This document shows, one piece after another, positions 44,178 to 52,652 of a stretch of DNA of 64,000 nt. The notes beneath the pieces were generated by a model, which was not told the origin of the DNA, ran no database searches, and saw only the letters and a list, made by a program, of their open reading frames with translations. How positions within the stretch are numbered: position 1 is the stretch's first letter; every line of letters starts with the position of its first letter. Source of the stretch: OMPR01 sp965183835 (lineage in GTDB: Bacteria; Pseudomonadota; Alphaproteobacteria; Rhodobacterales; Rhodobacteraceae); the NCBI GenBank assembly GCA_965183835.1, contig CBCYME010000013.1:1-64000 (forward strand), in the 5' to 3' direction. A program made the translations under genes and the position numbers.

Positions 44178-44555
44178 ATGTTCAAACTCAACAATCTTTT
44201 TGCGTCGGCGCTGTCAATCTGCTTGGCGCTGCCTGTCGCGGCTGCCGACCTTGTCATGGTTGAGCAGACAGGGTGCAGCTGGTGCGAGAAATGGAACAAG
44301 GAAATCGGTCCGATCTATCCCAAAACCAGCGAAGGCAAGTTTGCCCCGCTCAGCCGGGTTGATTTGCGCAATATGCCCTCAGCCCTGAAGGTTGCACGAC
44401 GCGTTACGTTTACACCAACGTTCTTGTTGGTAGAAGACGGACAGGAAATCGGACGGCTCGAAGGGTACCCCGGTGAAGATTTCTTTTGGCCTGTGCTTGA
44501 ACAACTGCTGATAAAACACACGGACTATATCGCCCCCCCGAAGATCAACGGATGA
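44178..44555 (+). CDS. soxS: SoxS, periplasmic thioredoxin
   Basis: 125 residues from ATG 44178; a start seven codons upstream would spoil the signal peptide. The leader is cleaved near 22 (VAAA|D), and the active site CSWC (33-36) is followed by the family pattern of a short thioredoxin, including VTFTPTFLLVEDG with the cis-Pro. It reactivates SoxYZ by thiol exchange. It is divergent from soxV and precedes soxR. Confidence 0.92.
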   Translation: MFKLNNLFASALSICLALPVAAADLVMVEQTGCSWCEKWNKEIGPIYPKTSEGKFAPLSRVDLRNMPSALKVARRVTFTPTFLLVEDGQEIGRLEGYPGEDFFWPVLEQLLIKHTDYIAPPKING

Positions 44556-44688
44556 CGCTGCGACCCAAGATAACGCGAACGTGTACGCTCACATGGAAAA
44601 GACCCAATACATAGTGTAGCTATCACGACGTTTGAAACAGACGATGACACGGGAGAACCTCCACCAACCGTGGAGAGAGGAAAACAAA

Positions 44689-45024
44689 ATGGCCCTGCCT
44701 CAGTTTAATGCCGACATGGCAGAAGAAGAACTCGATCAAATGGTCGACAATGCGACCACTGCATCCAACTTCCTCAAAGCGATCAGCCACGAGGGGCGGT
44801 TGATGATCCTCTGTCATCTGGTCTCTGGCGAAAAATCGGTCACCGAGCTGGAAGAACTGTTAGCCGCGCGTCAGGCTGCCGTGTCCCAACAGTTGTCTCG
44901 CCTGCGTCTTGAGGGGCTGGTTATTCCCAGACGTGAAGGCAAAGCGATCTATTACCGTCTGGCGGACGAACGCCCCCGGCGGATTCTTGAAGTTGTTTAC
45001 GAACTATTCTGCGAAAAAGCTTGA
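44689..45024 (+). CDS. soxR: SoxR, ArsR-type persulfide-responsive repressor
   Basis: 111 residues from ATG 44689 after GAGAGGAA. It is an ArsR winged helix with recognition helix ARQAAVSQQLSRLRLEGL. Two cysteines, Cys42 (MILCHLVSG) and Cys108 (YELFCEKA), are 66 residues apart, as in the persulfide sensor SqrR (Cys41/Cys107). It probably represses sox promoters until sulfide or thiosulfate products form a polysulfide link between the cysteines. It follows soxS by 134 bases and precedes the soxT-like gene. Confidence 0.93.
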   Translation: MALPQFNADMAEEELDQMVDNATTASNFLKAISHEGRLMILCHLVSGEKSVTELEELLAARQAAVSQQLSRLRLEGLVIPRREGKAIYYRLADERPRRILEVVYELFCEKA

Positions 45025-45085
45025 TCCGCGCCACATGTGAATATCGGACGTTTAAGACGCAGCCATACATGGGAGATTGGAAACC

Positions 45086-46144
45086 ATGTTCGCTTGGATG
45101 ACAGACAGTCAGCTTTTTGCCCTGATTGGCATGTTCGGTGGCATTCTGCTGGGTCTGGCTGCACGCTTGGGCCGGTTTTGCACATTGGGTGCGATCGAAG
45201 ACCTTTTGTATGGCGGTTCTGACACGCGGTTGCGTATGTGGGGGGTGGCCGTTGGCACTGCCGTTATCGGCAGCTTCGCCCTCATCGGCTCGGACCTATT
45301 GCACGCAGAAGAAAGCTATTACCTGTCGATCCGGTGGATGCCCATGGCGTCCATCGTGGGTGGATTGATGTTTGGATATGGCATGGCCCTGTCCGGGAAT
45401 TGCGGTTATGGGGCGATTGCCCGTCTTGGCGGTGGAGATCTGAGGTCTTTTGTTATTGTTCTGGTGATGGGCATTTCGACCTATGTGACGCTGTACGGCC
45501 CCCTCGCCCTCATTCGCAACGCTTTGTTTTTCCAGCATGAGCTGACCAATGACACGCCACCGGGACTTGCCCATTACATCGCAGATTGGAGCGGGTTTGC
45601 ATTGGCTCCGGTTGGCATTGGTATTGGTTTGGCCATTTGCGCCACCGCCCTCATGTCCAAATCTCTGCGCCAAGAACCCAAAGCGATTTTCTGGTCTGTT
45701 ATGGTGGGGATTGCCATCACATCAGGTTGGGCCGGCACACAATGGATATCGGAAGTCGGTTTTGAGGCGCTGCCCGTTGTCTCGCACAGCTTTTCCGCCC
45801 CCGTGGGGGAAACCATCCTGTTTGCCATGACCGGCAGCCTGCGCCCTATCTCCTTTGCGGTTGGGTCGGTTGCGGGGGTTTGGCTGGGTGCTTTCATTGG
45901 GTCAATGATCCGTGGGCATTTCCGCTGGGAAGCTTGCGACGACCCGCGCGAGTTGCGCCGCCAGATTGTTGGGGCCGCCATCATGGGCTCCGGTGCCGTG
46001 ATCGCCATGGGCTGTACAGTTGGGCAAGGCATGACCGCCTTTAGCCTGCTCGCGATCAGCGCGCCGGTGACGGTTCTGGCCATTTTTGCAGGCGCTGCAT
46101 TTGGATTGCGTCAGCTTATCGAAGGGTTCCGGGTCGCGGAATAA
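45086..46144 (+). CDS. soxT: SoxT-like YeeE/YedE sulfur transporter
   Basis: A 352-residue full-length YeeE/YedE membrane protein with about nine helices. The conserved cysteine motifs are GRFCTLGAIEDLL, LSGNCGYGAIARLGGG and MGCTVGQGMTAF. I chose ATG 45086 over a TTG three codons earlier because GGGAG is better placed. It lies next to soxSR, as soxT does in Pseudaminobacter and Paracoccus-like clusters, and probably imports thiosulfate or a sulfur intermediate that signals to SoxR. A lone GTGAAT half-site lies about 45 bases upstream. Confidence 0.85.
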   Translation: MFAWMTDSQLFALIGMFGGILLGLAARLGRFCTLGAIEDLLYGGSDTRLRMWGVAVGTAVIGSFALIGSDLLHAEESYYLSIRWMPMASIVGGLMFGYGMALSGNCGYGAIARLGGGDLRSFVIVLVMGISTYVTLYGPLALIRNALFFQHELTNDTPPGLAHYIADWSGFALAPVGIGIGLAICATALMSKSLRQEPKAIFWSVMVGIAITSGWAGTQWISEVGFEALPVVSHSFSAPVGETILFAMTGSLRPISFAVGSVAGVWLGAFIGSMIRGHFRWEACDDPRELRRQIVGAAIMGSGAVIAMGCTVGQGMTAFSLLAISAPVTVLAIFAGAAFGLRQLIEGFRVAE

Positions 46145-46164
46145 TTCCCGCTAGATCGCGGTGA

Positions 46165-46677
46165 TCAGCGCTTTTTCACGAACTTGGTCAGGATCACGAT
46201 ACGCTGCCCGTCAACGCGCCCTTCGATATGTTCCGGATTATCCAGCACCAACGAGATTGAGCGCACCGCCGTGCCCCGCTTGGCTGTGAACCCGGCCCCT
46301 TTGACGGGCAGATCCTTGATCAACACAACCGTGTCGCCCTGCACCAAAACACTGCCGTTGCTGTCGCGGTGTCCGGTATCGGCGACGATGCCCGCATCAA
46401 CCCAGGCCTGCATTTCATCATCCAACCAAAGCTGCTCAGACAGATCCCGCGCCCAATCTTGATCCGACAAGCGGGCCAACAAACGGGCCGACAACACCTG
46501 AACCGCCGGCTGGTCTGACCACATGGATGCGGACAGGCAGCGCCAATGGTTCGGGTCAAGTTCCCCATTGATCTGATCGGTGCAGACGGCACAAATCTCG
46601 GCACCTGCATCGCTTGGGCCACCGGTAACGGCGAACAATGCAACGGGGGCGTCAGCGGAACAAAGGGCGCAAGACAT
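46165..46677 (-). CDS. PhnA-family (YjdM) zinc-ribbon protein
   Basis: 170 residues. An N-terminal zinc ribbon (CALCSAD ... ICAVC) precedes a helical middle and the C-terminal PhnA domain with VLVQGDTVVLIKDLPVKG. The name PhnA is historical; a role in phosphonate use is doubtful. It is convergent with the soxT-like gene, 20 bases apart, and divergent from the CDGSH gene. Confidence 0.85.
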   Translation of the reverse strand: MSCALCSADAPVALFAVTGGPSDAGAEICAVCTDQINGELDPNHWRCLSASMWSDQPAVQVLSARLLARLSDQDWARDLSEQLWLDDEMQAWVDAGIVADTGHRDSNGSVLVQGDTVVLIKDLPVKGAGFTAKRGTAVRSISLVLDNPEHIEGRVDGQRIVILTKFVKKR

Positions 46678-46826
46678 GGTGTAATCCGATCGTCAGAATG
46701 AGCTTTCTAGGCGTTCTATAGGCAACGAACACAGGGAATGACAGTTGGAAGGCCATCCAACTCTATGCTTTTTGGCGCGGCCCGCTATCTTTCCCAGAAG
46801 ATTCGCCATCCCAAGAGGAAAGCCAG

Positions 46827-47069
46827 ATGTCAGATACCCCCGTCGTCGCGCAGAAATCACCCTTTCCGGTCGAAGTGACCGAGGGCAAAACCTATTTCTG
46901 GTGTTCGTGTGGCAAGTCAAGCAAGCAACCGTTCTGCGATGGCTCACACAAAGGGTCCGACTTTGCGCCGGTAAAGTTCACTGCCCCTGCGGACAAAAAG
47001 GTGTTCTTTTGTGGATGCAAAGCAAGCGCTAAATCCCCGCTTTGCGATGGCAGTCACTCCAAACTGTAA
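46827..47069 (+). CDS. Double CDGSH iron-sulfur protein
   Basis: 80 residues with two CDGSH-type motifs: CSCGKSSKQPFCDGSH (about 31-46) and CGCKASAKSPLCDGSH (about 62-77). Each binds a 2Fe-2S cluster with three Cys and one His. Tandem small CDGSH proteins are probably redox or cluster-transfer factors; the partner is unknown. AAGAGGAAA precedes the ATG. Confidence 0.88.
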   Translation: MSDTPVVAQKSPFPVEVTEGKTYFWCSCGKSSKQPFCDGSHKGSDFAPVKFTAPADKKVFFCGCKASAKSPLCDGSHSKL

Positions 47070-47089
47070 GATACGGTCTGGATTTGGGT

Positions 47090-47350
47090 CTAACCCCGCA
47101 ATCCATTCAACACCTCTGCGTTGACGCAATGCAGGGGGGCCTCTTCGGCTTTCGTTGTTTGGCTGGCAAGCCACAGCTGGCACGTATCCGCGCAATCTGC
47201 GCTGCGGCAGCGTGTGACCAACTTAGCATAGTCAGATTCGCTCAGGTGCCCCTCGGCCATGGCTTGGGACAGCGACACCCCCATACAGCGGGCGACGGAA
47301 CGGGTCAGCCAAAAGTGGCGATTGATCGGACCAAGAGTTGCGCGTGTCAT
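47090..47350 (-). CDS. DUF6455 family protein (copy 2)
   Basis: 86 residues from ATG 47350. It has the DUF6455 pattern: a helical N-terminus, RCRSADCADTCQLWLASQ with cysteines, and a late NAEVLNGL. Function is unknown, possibly metal or redox binding through the cysteines. It lies a few bases after the other DUF6455 gene; the two are a tandem pair of diverged paralogues. Confidence 0.75.
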   Translation of the reverse strand: MTRATLGPINRHFWLTRSVARCMGVSLSQAMAEGHLSESDYAKLVTRCRSADCADTCQLWLASQTTKAEEAPLHCVNAEVLNGLRG

Positions 47351-47355
47351 GATGT

Positions 47356-47616
47356 TCAAATGTCCTGTGGAGCAAGAGCGTCAAACAATTCGCTGTTCTG
47401 ACAATAATCCGGGCCGGTTGCAGACCGGCTGCGCTGATCTAACCAACGGCTGCAATTGGCTGGATTTGAACACTGGGTGCATTTCAGCACCGCCTCCGAG
47501 ATATCATCAAAAGACACCTCCCCGGCCAAGGCTTTGTCTTGCAAATCAATCCCGCGGGTCGTGGCCATGCGATCTACCAGACTGGCATGGCGTCTAATTT
47601 GGGCTCGGTCAGGCAT
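47356..47616 (-). CDS. DUF6455 family protein (copy 1)
   Basis: 86 residues. Cysteine motif KCTQCSNPANCSRWLDQ (about 46-62) and a late CQNSELFDAL pattern, parallel to the downstream copy. Function unknown. The stop lies six bases before the second copy's ATG, so they are co-transcribed. A CDGSH protein gene lies just beyond on the other strand. Confidence 0.75.
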   Translation of the reverse strand: MPDRAQIRRHASLVDRMATTRGIDLQDKALAGEVSFDDISEAVLKCTQCSNPANCSRWLDQRSRSATGPDYCQNSELFDALAPQDI

Positions 47617-47679
47617 CAGCGTATCCTCTCCATTTGCCCGAACCCTAGCGCCGCAGTTTTGAGCGGCCCATGACTCAGA

Positions 47680-48051
47680 TCAAGAGGCCGCAATCCCTTG
47701 ATCTTCGAAATAGGCTCGTACCGCATCCTGCACCCGCCGGAACCGATCACCGCCCAGTTTTTTCCCTCCGTACCATCGGGTTACGATGATCACGTGATCC
47801 GTCAACTCTGCCCGTTCCATCATCCTGAGGATCACGATACCAGCCCCGGATTCCCCATCATCTGCCTTGAGCGCCCCTTGCGGTAAGACAGCAGCCCAGG
47901 TGTTATGCGTCGCTTTGGCATAGGCCTTGTCACGCTTCAACTCAGCCAGAACTGCATCAACGTCCGCACGGGATTGGACTCGCGCCCCTGTCACCGCGTA
48001 TTTTGACCCGCGATCTGTCAAAACAACGCCCAGGCGAATGATGTTTGTCAT
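47680..48051 (-). CDS. YigZ/IMPACT (UPF0029) family protein
   Basis: 123 residues with the IMPACT N-domain pattern: SKYAVTGARVQSRAD, AKATHNTWAAVLP, DDGESGAG and RWYGGKKLGGDR. It is shorter than YigZ (about 200 residues), lacking the C-terminal domain. The role is unclear; the family is linked to translation factors. It overlaps the upstream M48 gene by four bases. Confidence 0.82.
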   Translation of the reverse strand: MTNIIRLGVVLTDRGSKYAVTGARVQSRADVDAVLAELKRDKAYAKATHNTWAAVLPQGALKADDGESGAGIVILRMMERAELTDHVIIVTRWYGGKKLGGDRFRRVQDAVRAYFEDQGIAAS

Positions 48052-48749
48052 TGGCCCCTCTTTAGCTTGGTCACAGTTGCCTGAACCAGCTCAACACGTG
48101 ATTGGTTCGGGGGATGCGAACCAAAAAACTTGGCCCTGGGATCTGGCAATCTGGCAAAAAACTTTGCGCCCGCCAAAGGATCATACCCCGCCCCATAAGC
48201 GATAACTGTGCCCAGCTCGTCCGCCTCTAACTCAAATTCCTTTGAATATTCAAACGCCCCGACGGCTGCCCCCAGCTTCTTTGCATATTCCAGGTCGCGT
48301 TTGCTGGTCTTTCCAGTACGTTGGGCCAGCTTTACAAACTCTTCAGCCCCGCGTTCCGCATTTTCGGCTTGCCGATCCAGATGCCCTAAAATGTGATGCG
48401 CAGCCTCGTGGCTCATGACGAAAGCCAGCTCGTCTTTGTTCCCGGCCTCGAGAATCATGGCAGCCGTAAAGGTAATCACAGGCCGCCCCTGATCATCCAC
48501 ACTTTGATAGGCGTTGGCCTGCGCCCGTGGGTCCGGATCAACCCCAATGCGGAAATCGCAATTCACCCTTTGTGTCCGGGCGCGACATGCTTGCACGGCG
48601 CGTGGGCCAATCGTCTGGCTGACCTCGGTAAAGCTGCGGATCGCGACGTCCACACGTGATCCGGGTACAATGTCGTTCGGTTCCCGGGTAATCGGAATAG
48701 GAGTACATGCCGAAAGCAGCCCCGCTATGAGCAAGATCAGACGGCGCAT
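48048..48749 (-). CDS. M48-family metallopeptidase lipoprotein
   Basis: 233 residues from ATG 48749 (AAAGG upstream). The lipobox LLSAC sits near residues 11-15, so it is probably anchored to a membrane from the periplasm. Zinc site: HEAAHHILGH (HExxH) and the downstream Glu in FELEADELG. This is the BepA/LoiP-like M48 group that cleaves misfolded envelope proteins. It is shorter than BepA and lacks TPR repeats. Confidence 0.88.
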   Translation of the reverse strand: MRRLILLIAGLLSACTPIPITREPNDIVPGSRVDVAIRSFTEVSQTIGPRAVQACRARTQRVNCDFRIGVDPDPRAQANAYQSVDDQGRPVITFTAAMILEAGNKDELAFVMSHEAAHHILGHLDRQAENAERGAEEFVKLAQRTGKTSKRDLEYAKKLGAAVGAFEYSKEFELEADELGTVIAYGAGYDPLAGAKFFARLPDPRAKFFGSHPPNQSRVELVQATVTKLKRGQ

Positions 48750-48868
48750 GAGGTGACCTTTCAGCAAGAGCAATTGAAGATAGATTACCCTGCTCTTTCG
48801 GGGGCTTCTACCCTTGTCTGTTTCATATTGGGGTTGCAAACAATGCCGCCCCCCGGCACTCTGAGATC

Positions 48869-49123
48869 ATGTTTACAATCGAGCATGAATTTGACGCCAC
48901 TGTCATCACATTGGTGGACCAAGGCGAAACCCCTCTGCAAGAGGATGTGACGATCAACTCGTTTGCAGAGTGTATCACGATTGAACAATTAGACCCTCGT
49001 ACAGATCAGATCCAAACAGTCACCCTGTCGCCGGAACAAGTGCGTGACCTCGCGGCCGCGCTGGATCTGCCTGAGGGTGTGTATCAACTGCGCTTGACCG
49101 GTCCGGGCGATCAGCCTTCTTGA
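48869..49123 (+). CDS. Small hypothetical protein
   Basis: 84 residues, acidic, beginning MFTIEHEFDATVITLVDQG, with a repeated beta pattern and a late TLSPEQVRDLAAALDLPEG. No named family is recognised. It has no signal peptide or membrane segment. It is convergent with the DUF167 gene and overlaps it by 13 bases at the 3' end, and it is divergent from the M48 lipoprotein gene. Confidence 0.62.
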   Translation: MFTIEHEFDATVITLVDQGETPLQEDVTINSFAECITIEQLDPRTDQIQTVTLSPEQVRDLAAALDLPEGVYQLRLTGPGDQPS

Positions 49124-49389
49124 TAAACAAACGTTTTGTCCCGTGCGGTCTGCCCACGGACGAGGACAAGACGTGTTTGAGCCACCCCCATTGCCGCAGC
49201 CAACACCTGACGAACAACGGCATTCGCCTTGCCGTTCTCGGGAACAGTAGTCACCGTCATACGCAAACCTTCTGGCGTCTTGGTCAGACTTGTACGTGCC
49301 GCCTTGGGTGTCACCCGAACACTGACTTCTTGCCCGGGAATGGCCAAGCACTTGAGGTCAGGCAAGTTTTTGAGCTTTGGTTTGGCCAT
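49111..49389 (-). CDS. DUF167 (YggU) family protein
   Basis: 92 residues from ATG 49389. The conserved VRVTPKAARTSL (about 24-35) and VPENGKANAVVRQVLAAAMG are diagnostic. Function is unknown; the fold is small alpha/beta. It overlaps the convergent small gene by 13 bases. A longer in-frame ATG at 49422 adds 11 residues without support. Confidence 0.85.
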   Translation of the reverse strand: MAKPKLKNLPDLKCLAIPGQEVSVRVTPKAARTSLTKTPEGLRMTVTTVPENGKANAVVRQVLAAAMGVAQTRLVLVRGQTARDKTFVYQEG

Positions 49390-49436
49390 GCTACCATTAT
49401 GACAGGAACCTTGCCACGACACAGCCCTTTCTGGGA

Positions 49437-49628
49437 TCAGAATTCATCCCCGCGCGGCCCGCGATAATAGTCCCGGCTCGCCTGCCGTTCTGCAGCGGTT
49501 CGGCCCGGAGGCGGCGGCAAACTGCCAGCAGATGTAGATATACCAAAAGACGTGTTCCCTGACACCGTCGGCTGGCACGCAGTCAGCACCAGTGCGGCGC
49601 AGGCAACAAGCGAGAAGATTTTGAGCAT
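49437..49628 (-). CDS. Small putative lipoprotein
   Basis: 63 residues. The leader MLKIFSLVACAALVLTACQP contains the lipobox LTAC, with lipidation at about Cys18. The mature part is only about 45 residues and ends in a charged tail (RDYYRGPRGDEF). No family is recognised. It is divergent from the nitroreductase gene. Confidence 0.65.
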   Translation of the reverse strand: MLKIFSLVACAALVLTACQPTVSGNTSFGISTSAGSLPPPPGRTAAERQASRDYYRGPRGDEF

Positions 49629-49775
49629 GATACATTCTTACTGTTTGATCTTGTTACGTATGCAGTTAGACCGAATTCAGCAACGCACAACCCCAACAAA
49701 CATCACAAGTGACCTCTTGAAAACTTTGCGCAGCCATCCGAGATAAAAGAAACTAAATGTAAATAGGCTTCACAT

Positions 49776-50354
49776 ATGTCCCTTCACAGCCCCGCTGCTT
49801 TGGAATTCCTGCTTTCCCGTCGCTCTCGTCCTGCAAAGACCCTTGTTGCCCCCGCCCCAACCCGAGAAGAGCTGACCCCGCTGCTAACGGCAGCAGCCCG
49901 ATGCCCTGATCATGGGAAATTGGAGCCCTGGCGCTTTATTGTGCTTGAGAAAGGCGCGATGGCACGTTTGTCTCAGCTTACGAACGCCCGCGGCACAGCT
50001 TTGGGCAAGTCACCAGAAGACATTGCCAAAGGTCAAAGCCAGTTTGACCTTGGACATTTGGCCGTTGTGGTGGTCGAAGTTCAAAAACCATCGGACAAAG
50101 TGCCCGCGATTGAACAGACCTATTCAGCGGGCGCCGTATGCCTGTCCCTGCTCAACGCCGCATTAGCTGCTGGATGGGGTGCGAATTGGTTGTCCGGTTG
50201 GATTTCACATGACCGCACATTCTGCAAAGAGGGGCTGGGCCTTGCCCCCCATGAAAAGATCGCTGGTCTCATCCACATAGCCACCCAAGGCGCGACCCCG
50301 CCTGAGCGCCCGCGCCCCGATCTAAGCACCATGACCGAGTGGGTATCTGAATGA
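49776..50354 (+). CDS. Nitroreductase-family FMN protein
   Basis: 192 residues. N-terminal FLLSRRSRPAKTL and the FMN-contact segment ARCPDHGKLEPWRFIV (about 39-54) are typical of the short YdjA-type nitroreductases. A late GAVCLSLLNAALAAGWGANWLSG fits as well. It reduces small electrophiles using NAD(P)H; the substrate is unknown. It overlaps the next gene by four bases. Confidence 0.86.
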   Translation: MSLHSPAALEFLLSRRSRPAKTLVAPAPTREELTPLLTAAARCPDHGKLEPWRFIVLEKGAMARLSQLTNARGTALGKSPEDIAKGQSQFDLGHLAVVVVEVQKPSDKVPAIEQTYSAGAVCLSLLNAALAAGWGANWLSGWISHDRTFCKEGLGLAPHEKIAGLIHIATQGATPPERPRPDLSTMTEWVSE

Positions 50355-51046
50355 TTATCATCTCTTCGTTTCTCAAGGCACTGGGACAAATCCCTGACCC
50401 GCGCTTTCGCAAGGTCTTGTTCTTGGGCATCGGGTTGACCTTTGCCTTGCTGATCGCTTCCTATGCCGCTTTTTTGTGGGTGATCGAAATCTTTGTGGGC
50501 CCCGAAGCGACCCTGCCCGTGCTGGGACAGGTAACATGGCTGAACGACTTGCTGAGCGTTTCGTCGTTCATCTTTATGATGGTCTTGTCTGTGTTTCTGA
50601 TGGTGCCGGTTGCCTCGGCGATAACGTCAATGTTTCTGGACGAGGTCGCGCAGGCCGTTGAAGACAAGCATTATTCGCATCTGCCAACGGTTCCACAAAT
50701 CCCCTTTGCGGAAACGCTGCGCGATACGGTGAATTTTCTGGGACTGCTGATCGCCGCCAACATTATCGCCATCGTGCTATATGTGTTCTTGGCGCCGCTG
50801 GCCTTGTTCATTTTCTGGGGCATGAACGGGTTTCTGCTGGGGCGGGAATATTTTACCCTCGCAGCCATGCGCCGCGTTGGGCGCGAACGCGCCCGCGAAT
50901 TGCGCTCAAAACATATCTGGACCATATGGATGGCTGGTGTTTTGATGGCAATCCCCTTGTCGGTGCCGCTGGTGAACCTGCTGATCCCTATCTTGGGGGC
51001 CGCAACATTCACCCACATCTACCACGGCTTGACCGACCGCCGCTGA
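50351..51046 (+). CDS. EI24/CysZ-like membrane protein
   Basis: 231 residues with four to five membrane helices. The EI24 family includes CysZ, a sulfate uptake protein, and the FLAPLALFIFWGMNGFLLGREYF segment (cited in part: MNGFLLGREYF) with REY is characteristic. ATG overlaps the nitroreductase stop. A sulfate role is possible, but roseobacter members of this family are not characterised. Confidence 0.8.
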   Translation: MIIISSFLKALGQIPDPRFRKVLFLGIGLTFALLIASYAAFLWVIEIFVGPEATLPVLGQVTWLNDLLSVSSFIFMMVLSVFLMVPVASAITSMFLDEVAQAVEDKHYSHLPTVPQIPFAETLRDTVNFLGLLIAANIIAIVLYVFLAPLALFIFWGMNGFLLGREYFTLAAMRRVGRERARELRSKHIWTIWMAGVLMAIPLSVPLVNLLIPILGAATFTHIYHGLTDRR

Positions 51047-51056
51047 GCGGTCGGCG

Positions 51057-51332
51057 TTACTCTAACGGCGCGATAACTGGCAACAGATCAAGTTCCGATA
51101 TCGGTAACTTACCTGACAAAATGATCCCGGATATCGCGACAGAAAGGACCAGAGCCACCCCGGTCGTGATCCATGCCTTTTTCTTGAGATGATGTTCTTG
51201 GGGTGCCCCTGCGTGGGTTCCGGGTTCAATTTCCCCCAGATCCCCTTGCGTTTTCACGCGAATGGGCAAGGCGATCAGAAACGTCAGAAACCAAATAACC
51301 GCAAACAGAACAAAGGCCGAAGTGATAGACAT
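51057..51332 (-). CDS. DUF1467 family membrane protein
   Basis: 91 residues from ATG 51332 after AGGAG. Two helices (about 5-25 and 53-73) flank the loop PIRVKTQGDLGEIEPGTHAG, where the GxxGxxxPGTHxGAP pattern marks DUF1467. Function unknown. It often lies beside the methylmalonyl-CoA epimerase gene in alphaproteobacteria, as here (49 bases downstream). Confidence 0.85.
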   Translation of the reverse strand: MSITSAFVLFAVIWFLTFLIALPIRVKTQGDLGEIEPGTHAGAPQEHHLKKKAWITTGVALVLSVAISGIILSGKLPISELDLLPVIAPLE

Positions 51333-51381
51333 GGGATGCTCCTGTCGCCCCTGACAATTCAATCAGGGGCACACGTTAGAT

Positions 51382-51786
51382 TTAGACCTGCTCGAGTTCG
51401 ACCAGGCAGCCGTTGAAGTCTTTTGGATGCAGGAACAGAACTGGCTTTCCGTGCGCACCGATTTTCGGTTCCCCAGATCCCAGGACCCGCGCGCCTGTTT
51501 CTTTCAGGTGATCGCGTGCTGCGATGATATCATCGACCTCGTAACAGACATGGTGCATGCCGCCAGATGGGTTCTTTTCCAAAAAGCTGGTGATCGGGCT
51601 GCTGTCACCCAACGGGTAGAGCAATTCGATTTTTGTGTTGGGTAGCTCAATGAATACCACAGTCACGCCGTGATCGGGCTCATCCTGGGGGGCGCCCACT
51701 TTGGCACCCAGCGCATTACGGTATTGATCAGATGCGGCCTCAAGATCAGGCACAGCGATGGCTACATGGTTCAAACGACCGATCAT
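51382..51786 (-). CDS. mce: Methylmalonyl-CoA epimerase
   Basis: 134 residues, a VOC-fold enzyme. Metal ligands are likely His7 (LNHVAIAV), His in MHHVCYEV, and the final Glu in GCLVELEQ. It interconverts (R)- and (S)-methylmalonyl-CoA on the way from propionyl-CoA to succinyl-CoA. Full length. Its gene neighbour DUF1467 is also usual in this group. Confidence 0.93.
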   Translation of the reverse strand: MIGRLNHVAIAVPDLEAASDQYRNALGAKVGAPQDEPDHGVTVVFIELPNTKIELLYPLGDSSPITSFLEKNPSGGMHHVCYEVDDIIAARDHLKETGARVLGSGEPKIGAHGKPVLFLHPKDFNGCLVELEQV

Positions 51787-51931
51787 GGCGGGTCTCCTCG
51801 CGAAATTGGGTTCGCGGCGTTATGCGCACTCCCCTGCCAAAGGGCAAGTGCGCCAATCCGCCCGGTGCCATTAACCCCCTGTTAGCCAGCACTGCCTAGC
51901 CTGCTGAGGAGTTAATCAGAGGAGCAATAGC

Positions 51932-52651
51932 ATGGACGATTCGGACCCGTTTACCGCGCCACACCGTATTCCCAGTTCCACCCGCCCTTTGTTGGGCTTA
52001 ACTATTCTCGTTGTCGAAGACAGCCGATTTGCTTGCGAGGCCATGCGTTTGCTCTGCTTGCGCAGCGGGGCCCGAATTCGGCGCGCCGATTGTCTCACCT
52101 CTGCACGTCGCCACCTGCAGATTTATCGCCCCTCCGTCATTATCGTGGACATGGGGTTACCTGACGGATCCGGCGCGGATCTTATCGAAGAGCTTGCGCA
52201 TACCACCCCCCGCATCGGGGTCATTCTTGGTACGTCAGGGGATGATTTTGCTGAAGAAACGGCCCTTTCCGCCGGCGCGGATGGCTTTCTGGCCAAACCT
52301 GTCACCTCACTGGGCGCATTTCAGCGCGCTATCCTTGCCCTGCTGCCAGGCGACAGGCAGCCATTGGGGCCACGACTACTGAGCGATGAACAGATTCACC
52401 CAGACCCGATTGCCTATCAGGATGATATGGCGCACGCGGCAGATGTTTTATGCGACCTGAATGACACCCGTAGCCTTGATTATGCGGCCCAATTTCTTGG
52501 AGGCGTCGCCCGCAGTGCGGATGATCACGTCTTGGCCACAGCGGCCGAAGGATTGGCGCGTGCCCGCGCCAAGGGTGCCCCGGTTACAACGGATGCCGCC
52601 CGCTTGGCTGGGCTTGTTCAAGAACGTCTCGAGCGTCGACTGGCGATCTGA
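51932..52651 (+). CDS. Receiver-domain protein with helical C-terminus
   Basis: 239 residues. The receiver (about 23-140) has acidic Glu29/Asp30, phosphorylation Asp73 (IIVDMGLPDG) and Lys122 (FLAKPVTS). The C-terminal 100 residues are helical (AAQFLGGVARSADDHVLATAAEGLARA) and not a DNA-binding domain I recognise; they may resemble Hpt-like bundles but lack an obvious His. No kinase is adjacent. It lies one base before a 46-residue membrane protein gene. AGAGGAG precedes the ATG. Confidence 0.8.
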   Translation: MDDSDPFTAPHRIPSSTRPLLGLTILVVEDSRFACEAMRLLCLRSGARIRRADCLTSARRHLQIYRPSVIIVDMGLPDGSGADLIEELAHTTPRIGVILGTSGDDFAEETALSAGADGFLAKPVTSLGAFQRAILALLPGDRQPLGPRLLSDEQIHPDPIAYQDDMAHAADVLCDLNDTRSLDYAAQFLGGVARSADDHVLATAAEGLARARAKGAPVTTDAARLAGLVQERLERRLAI

Positions 52652-52652
52652 G

